Below are positions 37,617-45,400 of a stretch of 64,000 nt of DNA, piece by piece. The notes below the pieces were generated by a model. That model was not told the origin of the DNA. It saw only the letters and a list, made by a program, of their open reading frames with translations, and searched no databases. How positions within the stretch are numbered: position 1 is the first letter of the stretch; the number at the start of each line of letters is the position of its first letter. This DNA is from Nonomuraea sp. NEAU-A123. Its GTDB lineage: Bacteria; Actinomycetota; Actinomycetes; Streptosporangiales; Streptosporangiaceae. The stretch covers positions 53,114 through 117,113 of the forward strand of contig NZ_JAHFZZ010000031.1 of assembly GCF_018603905.1 (NCBI RefSeq), read 5' to 3'. A program made the translations under genes and the position numbers.

Positions 37617-37736
37617 TTAGCGGACGCAGGTTGCGGGGACCCATCCGTGAGCGGCCTTCACGATGCCTTGGGGGTGGGTGGACTGGTTGACGTGGTGCCA
37701 GTTGTAGCCGTCTCGGCCGCATTCGGCGGCGTAGCG
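37617..37736 (-). pseudogene. C-terminal fragment of an exported or SH3-type protein
   Basis: Read on the minus strand, the frame gives RYAAECGRDGYNWHHVNQST and then HPQGIVKAAHGWVPATCVR followed by TAA. Paired Cys, the aromatic YNWHHV and the WV.A..V. ending look like the last SH3-like repeat of a secreted actinomycete protein. The frame is cut at about 37734, exactly where the epimerase-like scrap on the other strand begins. This is a recombination joint between two partial genes. Confidence 0.45.
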
Positions 37737-37783
37737 TGACCGTGATCGGCGTCGACCGTCGCGACCCTGCCAAGCACCGCAAC
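37734..37783 (+). pseudogene. Fragment duplicating part of the epimerase gene at 16848
   Basis: GCGTGACCGT.ATCGGCGTCG here matches the nucleotide sequence at about 16848-16897 with only a handful of mismatches over 50 bases. It encodes VTVIGVDRRDPAKH against VTVIGVDRRDPTKH in the intact gene. Nothing of the epimerase before or after this block is present. The copies are in the same orientation about 20.9 kb apart and bracket the whole BREX operon. Confidence 0.75.
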
Positions 37784-37801
37784 TCGTCTACCTCGACGTC
37801 C

Positions 37802-37839
37802 CGCTGGTGACCGCCACCCCTTCTGGCCGGTCACCAGCG
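37802..37839 (-). terminator. Perfect 12-bp stem-loop downstream of the secreted-protein gene
   Basis: CGCTGGTGACCG pairs perfectly with CGGTCACCAGCG around a 14-base loop. It lies 28 bases beyond the stop of the minus-strand gene ending at 37867, the expected position of its terminator. Being symmetric, it may also stop transcripts from the BREX side. Confidence 0.65.
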
Positions 37840-37866
37840 CTAGCTATCTCTTCTCACCGGCTCGAG

Positions 37867-38712
37867 TCAGCGAAGCCGTCCTTCGCTATCCACTACGCAG
37901 GCGCGCGGCACGAAGAACCAGTTCGAGTCCTGGAACCGGAAGCCGGCGTTGCGGCGGGCCGCACTGTTGTCGGCGTGGGTATCACGGACCATGACCCAGT
38001 TGCCGTCCCGGGTCACATAGCGCCACCGAACCTCATAAGAGGCAGCCTTGATCGTGGCGTAGAGGTCGTGAGGGGCGGCAGCGGTCCGCCAGGGCAAAAC
38101 GTTGCCGAAGACGGGGACGCCGCCAGGGAACTTCTGGGCACACTGTGCGGGCTGGACCGCCGCCGAGGAGCCATCGCTACATGTTCCCGGTTCGCAGTTG
38201 CGCAGCGGCTGCCCGTTGGGCAGCCGATACATGAACTTTTGCACCGGCAGAACGCGTCCTGCTGCTCCTCCTGGACAGTTGGGTGTGGAGACAGGACCAA
38301 CGGCCTTGACGTTTTCGACGATGAGCCATGCGCACAGACGGAAGTTTCCGTGGATCATGCCATAGCGGTATCCGCGGACGTCGGGGCCCACCATGTCGAA
38401 CGCGACCCCTGGGCGGTTTGGTCGGGCGGTTAGCGCGTTTCCGATGACGTAGCCCTGACCGATGGCGGCGGGCCCGTTGCGGATCGTGGCGTCGTGACCG
38501 CTGCTCACCCGCACGCGGGGACTGTCGGCCTGGGCCAGCGTAGGTGCCACCAACGTAGTCAGGAGAGCCGCTGACAATCCGCTTGCGGCGAGGACCATGC
38601 GACTGATCCACGTCCGCCGTCTGGGTGGTTTGGGGGTCGAACGGAGTATATCGGCGCTTGGGGCGGACAACATCCCAATAACGCCACTTTCGTTCTTTTG
38701 CGCGTATTTCAT
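37867..38712 (-). CDS. Secreted protein of unknown function
   Basis: A 281-residue protein if started at ATG 38712 (AAAGG 10 bases upstream); ATG 38733 is an alternative without a ribosome site. After a basic stretch (PPRRRTWISR) comes a hydrophobic signal segment (MVLAASGLSAALLTTLVAP) ending TLAQA-DS, a good signal-peptidase site. The mature part has several Cys (RLCAWLIVEN, STPNCPGG, NCEPGTCSDG, PAQCAQK), suggesting disulfides, and motifs such as RYGMIHGNFRLC and WRYVTRDGNWVMVRDTH. It resembles uncharacterised actinomycete exported proteins with SH3-like repeats. It diverges from the HTH/SH3 membrane protein gene. Function is unknown. Confidence 0.75.
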   Translation of the reverse strand: MKYAQKNESGVIGMLSAPSADILRSTPKPPRRRTWISRMVLAASGLSAALLTTLVAPTLAQADSPRVRVSSGHDATIRNGPAAIGQGYVIGNALTARPNRPGVAFDMVGPDVRGYRYGMIHGNFRLCAWLIVENVKAVGPVSTPNCPGGAAGRVLPVQKFMYRLPNGQPLRNCEPGTCSDGSSAAVQPAQCAQKFPGGVPVFGNVLPWRTAAAPHDLYATIKAASYEVRWRYVTRDGNWVMVRDTHADNSAARRNAGFRFQDSNWFFVPRACVVDSEGRLR

Positions 38713-38950
38713 GCAACTTGCCTTTCTGTGCATTTACGGCCTAATGTCGCCGTGCTTGTGTTCCGCTGTCCGCAGCTTGAGCACGCCTTGGCTGCGGACA
38801 ATGGACATCTGATCGCAAGCAAAGACCGTCTAGCAACATGAAGACAAAAAATAGACAAAACGCTTGCATCTTCCCAGGTGATGGACATGATCGATTTATG
38901 TCCACGCATGTCCCAAGGGTGTCCGTAGACGCACAGGAAAGGGCTGGAGA

Positions 38951-39742
38951 GTGTCTGGACAGGGAGACGGACGACCAAATCCGACAGAAGCTAGGAATGC
39001 TCATCAATTTCGCGAAAAGCTCAAAGCGCTCAGAGGGTGGGCGGGCCAACCATCCCTACGGAAAATGGAAAAGCTTGCTGGCTCGCGCGCCAACTCAACA
39101 ACCCCGGCCCTCTCTAAGAGCACCGTGGGTCAGCTCCTAAATCGAAAAGAGGACGATGACAGGCTGCCGAATAAGGAGATCGTCGCCAACTTCGTCAGGG
39201 CCTGCATGCTCTGCCGAGACGGCAACACAGCCCAAGAACTCCTGACCCATGAGGTCGAACAGTGGGTATCGGTCCGGGGGACGCTGGTCGATGCGGGTAA
39301 GGCTCGTCTAGAAGACGAGCCCCCGCCGCAGGAGTCAGGCAATCCTTTGGCGAGGTGGATCCGCCAGCACAAAGGTCTCGCCTGGGCAAGCGCAGGTCTT
39401 CTTGCCCTCTTCATTGTGGCGGGCGTTTTTGTAGCAGGCCTCATGTTCAGCGGGCGAGGTGCCGAGAAAGCTGGATCGTCGACGAGCATGCCTGCGGACA
39501 ACCGTGCGGCTTCCTCGAACGCATCCGTACCAGCGTGTGACAGCTACGAGGTTCGAGCTCAAGACCTGTGGCTTCGTGATGAGTACGGCGGACCAATGAA
39601 GGATCCGGCTCACGGCCAACTCCGCCAAGGCCAGCGCGTGACCGTTCAACGAGAGGCCAACGGGCTGGGCCAAATTGAGGTCAAAGCCGATGACGGGCGG
39701 GTCGGAAGGGTCGATCCCCGCTACCTGGAACCGAAGTGCTAA
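38951..39742 (+). CDS. Single-pass membrane protein with N-terminal HTH-like domain and extracellular SH3-like domain
   Basis: The 263-residue protein starts at GTG 38951. Residues about 15-105 resemble an XRE-type helical DNA-binding region (FREKLKALRGWAGQPSLRKM, STVGQLLNRKEDDDRLP). A transmembrane helix (LAWASAGLLALFIVAGVFVA) follows near 143-170. The C-terminal outside part has two Cys (VPACDSYEV and EPKC at the end) and an SH3b-like fold pattern (LWLRDEYGG...GQRVTVQREANGLGQIEV...GRVDPRYLEP). This layout recurs in actinomycetes as possible surface-sensing regulators. The gene faces away from a secreted protein of similar style. No partner kinase is nearby. Its role is unknown. Confidence 0.75.
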   Translation: MSGQGDGRPNPTEARNAHQFREKLKALRGWAGQPSLRKMEKLAGSRANSTTPALSKSTVGQLLNRKEDDDRLPNKEIVANFVRACMLCRDGNTAQELLTHEVEQWVSVRGTLVDAGKARLEDEPPPQESGNPLARWIRQHKGLAWASAGLLALFIVAGVFVAGLMFSGRGAEKAGSSTSMPADNRAASSNASVPACDSYEVRAQDLWLRDEYGGPMKDPAHGQLRQGQRVTVQREANGLGQIEVKADDGRVGRVDPRYLEPKC

Positions 39743-39858
39743 GAGTCCTCTACGCGTATGAAGTAGGTGATCTCTAGCACATGGCGTGCTAGGTCTAGCA
39801 GCTCCACTAGCGAAGGGCTGCGCTCTGGCCTGGTGTTTAGCGCTCTAGTGGCCTCGTG

Positions 39859-39891
39859 TGAACGCCCCTGAAATGGCGTCAGGGGCGTTCA
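39859..39891. terminator. Perfect 13-bp hairpin between convergent genes
   Basis: TGAACGCCCCTGA pairs perfectly with TCAGGGGCGTTCA across a 7-base loop. It lies 22 bases beyond the stop of the leftward tra gene (39913) and 117 bases beyond the stop of the rightward membrane-protein gene, so it probably serves as a bidirectional terminator. Confidence 0.75.
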
Positions 39892-39912
39892 GCAGGGGGC
39901 AGGGCGCGGTGA

Positions 39913-42087
39913 CTAGATCTTCCGCTGGGCAAGCGCTTGGGTGACATCGGCGCGGTTGAAGCCCTTCCGATTGCGGCCCTTGCCAGCGCTGTCGCGGCCC
40001 CAGGTGTCCTCGGTCTTGACGCCGTACTCCTTCAGGCGGGCGGTCAGCGTGGCGGTCTTGGCGTCGTCTTCGAGGCCGGCCCATTGCCCGTAGGCGTCCG
40101 GCCGGAGTTCGGCCAGCCGGTCCACGACCGTCCTGTCCCACAGCTTTTCTTCGTTGGCCGTGGTGACGGTCAGGATGTCGGCGAGGAGGTCGTAGGAGGC
40201 CCGCTTGGCCGGTTCCTGGCCGATCGCCTGGCCGGACAGCGTCCCGGCGGCTTGGCGGAGCTGGTAGGCACGCTCGGCGATCAGCTCCGATGTGGGCCCG
40301 TCCAGGTAGGCCGATCGGACGATGAGCGGGTCTTCGGCGATGCCGACCGCCCAGGCGATGCCCTTGTCGTTGAGGGTGAACATGGTGGCCTTAACGCCGG
40401 CCTGGTGCAGGCCGGTGCCGAGGATCATGTCGTTCTCCTGCCAGCCCATCACCCGCAGGCAGATCCGGATGCCCGCGTTGGCCGAGATGGCTTTGGGCAG
40501 GCTGTCCTTGTCCGGGCGCTGGGTGGCCAGGATGAGGATGATGCCCAGGGCCGGGCCGCGCTTGATGATCGCGGTGGCGTACTTGGCGGCCTCCTGCCCG
40601 TACTCGTCGTCGGCGAACAGCTCCTGGCACTCGTCGATCGCGACCACCATCGGGTGCAGCCCCAGGTCCTTGTGGGCCGCCAGCTCGGGCGTGACCTTGA
40701 ACTCGGGCGCCTGGTGGCGTGGCAGGCCGTCGATGACCTCGGCCCGCCGGTCGAGCTCGGCGTACACCTCGGCCAGCGAGGCGACGCAGGCGGCCTTGGC
40801 CGTGTCGGTGGCGCCCTTGGCGTAGTGGTGGGCCACCTTTTCCAGCGCCGACAGGTCGCCGGTGCCCTTCAGCTCGAACAGCCGCAGCTCGGCCAGCGGG
40901 TCGAGCGCGCAGGCCAGCAGCAGCACCCGCAGCGCGAACGTCTTGCCGTAGCGCGGCATGCTGCCGATGAGCACGTTGGCGAACATGAGCAGGATCTTGA
41001 TCGGGCGGCCCCGCTGGTCATTGCCGTAGGGGATCGGGTCGAACAGGCTGACCTGGCCCGACTTGAGCAGCGGCCATGCGGGCTGCCTGGCCTTGCGCAT
41101 CTCCTGATCGCCCACCCACAGCACCAGACGGCCGGGGTGCTCCTCGGAGACGGGTTCGGGCCAGACGCAGCCGAGTGCACGGCGCAGTCCGGAGGCGAGT
41201 TTGTCGCGCTTGTCCAGCACCTCCGACACGGTCACGCCGAGCGGGAGATCGATCTCGGCCCGCCAGCCAGGCCCGTCCCGCATGATCGGGGCGGGGAAGG
41301 TGATGCCGCGCCCGCTCTTGCCGAGCGCCTGGTTGATGGTCGAGATGCCGAGTGAGCCGAGCGCGTCCACCACCTGGTCGCTGGTGAGCTTGCGCACGTG
41401 GCTCGAGATGACCGCGCGATCCAGAAGAGGCTTGTCGGCAGGCGACCCGATCAGGCCAGCCGCGCTGACCAGCACACCGATGATCGCCCAGTGCGCCCAC
41501 GTCGGCGCGGCCACCGCGACGAAGATGCCCACCAGGACCAGCGTGATCGCGCCCACCAGAACCGTCCACAGCCGCGCCTTGACCCGGCCATCACGCTGCC
41601 TGGCCAGCGCCAGGTACTCGGCGGCCTGTTCCTTCGACACCGCTGCCCGGCGGACCGGGCGGCCTTCCAGGTCGAACAGCCAGCGAACCAATTCGACCAG
41701 CAGGCGCCAGGCGCCGGCCGGAGAGCGGGCCGTAAGCTTGGCCGCGTACTTCGGGGTGTGCAGCACGTGATAGGCCAGCACGTAGCCGGTGTGCTCGGCC
41801 TGCCACTTGAGCACCTGCAAGGCGTCGGCCCGCGACTTCAACCACACCGGAATCAGCGGCGACCGCTCCTGTCGGCGCGCGGCCAACTCGGCGAGCAGAT
41901 CAACCGGGCCGGGCTCGTGTGGCTGATCGACCAGGACCACCCTGCCCTCAAGGACGTCGTTCTCGTTCGTAACCTCCTGCGTTGGATTCTCCGAGGCGGG
42001 TGTGGAGGCGGCTTCGTGGGCAAGCGGCGAGCTCTCGTCCTGAAGGGCGGCTACGACGCTGCCGTGCATCTCCTCTATGACGGTCAC
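39913..42087 (-). CDS. FtsK/SpoIIIE-type plasmid transfer protein (TraB/TraSA-like)
   Basis: In actinomycetes a single FtsK-like translocase moves double-stranded plasmid or integrative-element DNA between mycelia. This 724-residue protein starts at GTG 42087 (VIEEMHG; GGAGG 8 bases upstream), not at the longer in-frame ATG. Two membrane helices lie at about 165-210 (LWTVLVGAITLVLVGIFVAV, WAIIGVLVSAAGLIG). The motor has a Walker A-like GSMPRYGKTFALR near 400 (an FtsK variant with YGKT), a Walker B HPMVVAIDECQELF near 525, and ILILATQRPDKDSLP. The C-terminal winged-helix-like tail (GRNRKGFNRADVTQALA) probably binds the transfer locus. It overlaps the preceding small gene (GTGA). Confidence 0.9.
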   Translation of the reverse strand: MTVIEEMHGSVVAALQDESSPLAHEAASTPASENPTQEVTNENDVLEGRVVLVDQPHEPGPVDLLAELAARRQERSPLIPVWLKSRADALQVLKWQAEHTGYVLAYHVLHTPKYAAKLTARSPAGAWRLLVELVRWLFDLEGRPVRRAAVSKEQAAEYLALARQRDGRVKARLWTVLVGAITLVLVGIFVAVAAPTWAHWAIIGVLVSAAGLIGSPADKPLLDRAVISSHVRKLTSDQVVDALGSLGISTINQALGKSGRGITFPAPIMRDGPGWRAEIDLPLGVTVSEVLDKRDKLASGLRRALGCVWPEPVSEEHPGRLVLWVGDQEMRKARQPAWPLLKSGQVSLFDPIPYGNDQRGRPIKILLMFANVLIGSMPRYGKTFALRVLLLACALDPLAELRLFELKGTGDLSALEKVAHHYAKGATDTAKAACVASLAEVYAELDRRAEVIDGLPRHQAPEFKVTPELAAHKDLGLHPMVVAIDECQELFADDEYGQEAAKYATAIIKRGPALGIILILATQRPDKDSLPKAISANAGIRICLRVMGWQENDMILGTGLHQAGVKATMFTLNDKGIAWAVGIAEDPLIVRSAYLDGPTSELIAERAYQLRQAAGTLSGQAIGQEPAKRASYDLLADILTVTTANEEKLWDRTVVDRLAELRPDAYGQWAGLEDDAKTATLTARLKEYGVKTEDTWGRDSAGKGRNRKGFNRADVTQALAQRKI

Positions 42088-42386
42088 GCCCTCACCTCCG
42101 TCCGGGTGACCAACGACCCGAGGATCTCTGCGTGCACGGCGAGCGCCTCGACGAAGATCCATACCGCCTTCACGGCGTGTCCGGCGAGGCGGCGCACGTC
42201 CGCCGGGATGAGCAGCACGACCACCCCGGCGACGCGAACCGCCATAAAGGGCGTGCGGCCCCAACCAGCACGGCGGGCGACCGCCCGCAGCTGCCCGGCA
42301 GCCCGGGCACCCGCAGTCGTCTCACGGGTGGGGCACTGGAGGAACGGGAACAGACAGATGACAGGGATCAGAAGGCCGGTCTTCAA
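42084..42386 (-). CDS. Small membrane protein of the transfer operon (SpdA-like position)
   Basis: A 100-residue protein if started at TTG 42386 (KTGLLIPVICLFPFLQ), which overlaps the upstream spdB-like stop (TTGA). Its own stop overlaps the tra start (GTGA). There are two hydrophobic stretches, LLIPVICLFPFL and FMAVRVAGVVVLLIPA, and a third weaker helix near the end. Position and size match the small spread (Spd) proteins next to tra in actinomycete conjugative elements. The sequence itself gives no family match. Confidence 0.6.
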   Translation of the reverse strand: MKTGLLIPVICLFPFLQCPTRETTAGARAAGQLRAVARRAGWGRTPFMAVRVAGVVVLLIPADVRRLAGHAVKAVWIFVEALAVHAEILGSLVTRTEVRA

Positions 42387-43267
42387 GCCGCTTCCGCCTC
42401 GCTCGAACCAACCGGCTGTGAGCCGTCCAGTGGCGGTGCGGCGGCCTCCGATTCGGTCGTCTCGGAGGCGTCCAGCTCGGTGGCCTGGCACCGCTCCTTA
42501 TCCACCTCGGTGATGATCTCCTCGGCCTCGCGCTGCTCCAGCCCCCACCGGCGCATCAGCGGGCGTCGGCCGAGGCGCTGCTTGCCCTCGCTGAGGCTGT
42601 CGATGTAGCTGAGCCGTGCCGCCTCGTAACGGTCGGCGGGCAACACCGGCAGCACCCGTTCCACCTCGCCGACGGTCTCGGAGGGCTGGCACACGTGCTC
42701 GTCCGCCGGGGCCTCGACCGACGGTCGCCGGGTGCTGCGGACAATCCACATCAGCAGCTCGTACGCGCCCGCGAACGCCAGTGGTGCCAGGCCACTGACC
42801 AGGCGCGATCCGAGTCCCCCGGACCAGCCATGTGCCACGTTGGCCGCCAACGTCACCGCACCTCCCAGGGCGAGCGCGATCCATGCCAGGGCTGGCACAC
42901 GGAGCTTGCGACGCGAGCAGTAGACCATCACCAGCGAGGCCATGACGATCACGCCATCAGACATCGCCGGGTAGAGCACGGCCATGTCGTGCCGCTCACC
43001 AAGAGCGATCGCCAGGCCATAGAAGTGGTGGTACGAGACATAGGCCGCAGCAGCGGCGACCGCCAGCAGAACAGCCACCGCGAAGCCGAGGATGACCCGG
43101 TCTCCAAGCTGGCCTGTGCCAACGCTGGAGGGGCTTGTGACGATCGGCGCGGTGGCCTCGCGATGGGCTTGGAACAGGTTGATGAAGAAGCGCCGGGAGT
43201 GCTTGAGCGAGGTCGCTTCGGCGGACATCGCTTCCCGGGCAATCGGTGGTGTGGAAGGGTGGCGCAT
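42383..43267 (-). CDS. SpdB-like DUF2637 membrane protein
   Basis: The 294-residue protein starts at ATG 43267, with GGAG 8 bases before. Residues about 55-175 hold four hydrophobic helices (VILGFAVAVLLAVAAAAAYV, MSDGVIVMASLVMVY, ALAWIALALGGAVTLAANVA, LVSGLAPLAFAGAYELLMWI), the DUF2637 pattern seen in SpdB spread proteins. The soluble C-terminal part has an HTH-like helix pair (RLGRRPLMRRWGLEQREAEE) and an acidic tail. It is first in a three-gene transfer operon (spdB, small protein, tra), all overlapping. It is thought to help plasmid DNA spread within the recipient mycelium. Confidence 0.8.
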   Translation of the reverse strand: MRHPSTPPIAREAMSAEATSLKHSRRFFINLFQAHREATAPIVTSPSSVGTGQLGDRVILGFAVAVLLAVAAAAAYVSYHHFYGLAIALGERHDMAVLYPAMSDGVIVMASLVMVYCSRRKLRVPALAWIALALGGAVTLAANVAHGWSGGLGSRLVSGLAPLAFAGAYELLMWIVRSTRRPSVEAPADEHVCQPSETVGEVERVLPVLPADRYEAARLSYIDSLSEGKQRLGRRPLMRRWGLEQREAEEIITEVDKERCQATELDASETTESEAAAPPLDGSQPVGSSEAEAA

Positions 43268-43548
43268 GGCCTGGCTCCTGGGTCAATCAGGTTGCTGGGT
43301 CACAGGCCGGGGTTCGGGGTTGCAGTCACCGAGCCCTGGCCGCCGTACTGCCGCTGTCCTGGGAGCAGCGCAATCGTCTGCTGAAGATCTCGAACGGGCA
43401 GCTGCTGGACTTCCCTGGCATAGGCGCGTGCCGCGCAGAAAGACCCGATCTGGTTGAGCTCGGGTCCAGGCGCAGCCTCCGGCACGCCTATTCCGGGCAC
43501 GAGATGTCCAGCCACGGAGCGTCGAAGCTACTCAGGAGATAGGCGAAC
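43268..43548. other. Non-coding stretch between the transfer operon and the attachment-like site
   Basis: About 280 bases with no open frame that looks protein-coding on either strand. It should contain the promoter of the leftward spdB-tra operon. No repeats or RNA gene were recognised apart from the tRNA-like end that follows it. Confidence 0.3.
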
Positions 43549-43573
43549 GGTTCAAGTCCCCCCTCGGACACCA
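43549..43573 (+). other. tRNA 3'-end-like sequence, probable integrative-element attachment site
   Basis: GGTTCAAGTCC...GGACACCA reads as a T-loop (TTCAAGT), 3' T-stem, acceptor strand CTCGGAC, discriminator A and encoded CCA of a tRNA. The 5' portion does not fold: the T-stem is not complementary upstream and no acceptor partner GTCCGAG is near. It is therefore not a complete tRNA but the kind of 3'-end core that actinomycete integrative elements carry at att. It lies 105 bases from the end of the decayed integrase gene. Confidence 0.55.
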
Positions 43574-43678
43574 TGAAGGCCCTGAGAATGTGCAGGTCAC
43601 AGGCTCGGGGCATTTTCATTTCTGCCTCCAGAACGAGCCGTGACACTCCGCTGATACTTGTGGGTCCGAGCACGAGGA

Positions 43679-44609
43679 TCACGCGCCCTCGACCAGGGCC
43701 GCGAACCAGTCGGCGGCCTCTCGCTGATTGCCGGGCATGACATGAGCGTAGACCTGGAGAGTGATGGCTGGGTCGGCGTGGCCGAGGCGCTCGGCGACCA
43801 TCTTCAGTTGTACGCCTTGAGTAACGCCACCGTGGCGGCGTCGAGATCGACCACGCGCGGCTTGGCGGTCTTGGTGTCACCCTCCTTCACGACCGCTCCC
43901 CTACGACGGCCACCGACCGGCGGACGCTGACCGTTCCGGCCTCCAGGTCGATGTGCCGCCAGCGCAGCGCGAGCAGCTCGCCGCGGCGCATGCCGGTGTG
44001 CGCCAGGAGGTGCCAGGCGACGTGCAAGTGGCTGTGGTCGCGCGACCAGACCAGGACGTCCTTGAGCTGTGCAGCCGTCCAGGGTGTATCTCGGGCGCTT
44101 TGGCCTGCTTGGCGGTGGGCGGCTTGGCCTTGTCCCCCGGGTTGCGGCCCAGCAGGCCGGCGTCCACGGCCTCCGACAGCGCGGCGCTCAGGATGGTGTG
44201 GACGTACCGCACGGTGCGGGCCGACAGCCCCTCCCCGGCCTTGTGGTCCTTCCGGCCGCTCTCCTCCAGGTAGCGGTAGTGCGCGGTCAGCTTCGGTCCG
44301 GTCAGCGCCTTGCCGATGTCGTAGGGCTTGAGGTGGAGCCGGATGTTCTTCTTGTAGCTGGCCAGAGTGGACGGTTCGAGTCTGAGGCCGGCGACCCACA
44401 CTCGTCGAGGTAGGCCCCGAGGGTCTGCTTGCTGGGCTGGACGAACTCGCCCTTGTCCACCTTGCCGAGGGCCTCGCGCAGCGCCTTCTGCGCGTCCTTC
44501 TGAGTCGCCCAGGGCTGATTGTTCTCGTCGCGGCCCCGCTGCTGGCCGATCTCCTCGCAGCCGTGGAGAGAAGCGAGACGGTGATAGAGCGCGCCTTGGA
44601 CACGCCCAC
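43679..44609 (-). pseudogene. Decayed tyrosine integrase of an integrative element
   Basis: Pieces of one integrase occur in successive minus-strand frames. The N-terminal part has WATQKDAQKALREALGKVDK and LGAYLDE. The core-binding domain then has LEPSTLASYKKNIRLHLKPY and RTVRYVHTILSAALSEAV. After a frame change near 44090 the catalytic domain has AHTGMRRGELLALRWRHIDL (first catalytic Arg), then after another break KTAKPRVVDLDAATVALLKAY. Finally, beyond a deletion and further frame change, LGHADPAITLQVYAHV ends at 43681. At least three lesions make it non-functional. It points toward the tRNA-like att site, the usual int-att arrangement. Confidence 0.85.
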
Positions 44610-44636
44610 GAGGGCCGTCAGCGCGCACGCCTCGAC

Positions 44637-45032
44637 CTAGTTCTGCGGTGCCAGGGTGCGCAGGACGTCGAACTCGTTGCCCTCGGGGTCTGCCATGACC
44701 ACCCAGTTTCGGTCTGAGCCCTGACCAACATCCGTCTTGGTGGCGCCGAGGCCGAGCAATCTGGTCACCTCGTCCTCGGTGCTGCCGTCGATCGGGCTGA
44801 CGTCGAGGTGAAGCCGGTTCTTCACGGTCTTGCCCTCGGGCACCTGGATGAACACCAGCGTGGGCGGCATCTGACGGGCCCGGACGTCCTCGATGGTCGG
44901 CACCCAGGAGCCGATCTCGACCTTGCCCTCGCTCCGGTCGATCACTTTGAAGTCCAGGACCTCGCACCAGAAGGTCGCGAGCCTCTCCGGATCGTGGCAG
45001 TCAACGGTCAACTCGGTGAACCTACTTGTCAT
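44637..45032 (-). CDS. VOC/glyoxalase-like domain protein
   Basis: The 131-residue protein begins MTSRFTELTVDCHDPERLATFW, the classic start of a glyoxalase-like fold, with RLHLDVS (metal-ligand type His) and WVVMADPEGNEFDVLR at the end. Such proteins are metal-dependent lyases, dioxygenases or resistance binders; nothing here indicates which. It lies directly upstream of the integrase remnant on the same strand. Confidence 0.8.
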   Translation of the reverse strand: MTSRFTELTVDCHDPERLATFWCEVLDFKVIDRSEGKVEIGSWVPTIEDVRARQMPPTLVFIQVPEGKTVKNRLHLDVSPIDGSTEDEVTRLLGLGATKTDVGQGSDRNWVVMADPEGNEFDVLRTLAPQN

Positions 45033-45400
45033 GACTCTCCTAGATGGTGCGGACGGGGCTCAGAGTAGGCCGCCCGTCCGATAGCTGCGAGATCTTCCTG
45101 ACCAGGGACATCAGACGGGCTTGACCCGGCATCAGGTACGCGAGAAGCCCTGGTAGGAACAGGTCTGCGAAGAACAGGTTCCGGGTATCGAGAGGTTTCA
45201 CGCGTTGACCAGAGCGAGTAGGGCCGCCACCTGCGGCGACGCCGACTTGCCCATCGAGGATCTGGCCGTCCGAGAACCGAGTCGCCGTGGTCGCGGACCG
45301 GCGGACAGGCCCGGGCCCGAACCGACCGATATGATCATGAGCCGAGCAGGCGGCCTGTCGTTCAGTCGTATGCGTCAGCGTGGGCGGTCTGGTCGTCGTT
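45033..45400. other. Non-coding stretch
   Basis: About 370 bases separate the VOC gene start (45032) from the monooxygenase stop (45401). I see no convincing gene, RNA or repeat. A plus-strand frame near 45205-45426 has no protein-like features. It should hold the VOC promoter. Confidence 0.3.

Noticed and set aside
43549..43573. A complete tRNA gene ending at 43573
   Set aside because: The T-stem does not pair on the 5' side, and no D-arm, anticodon arm or 5' acceptor strand GTCCGAG is present upstream.
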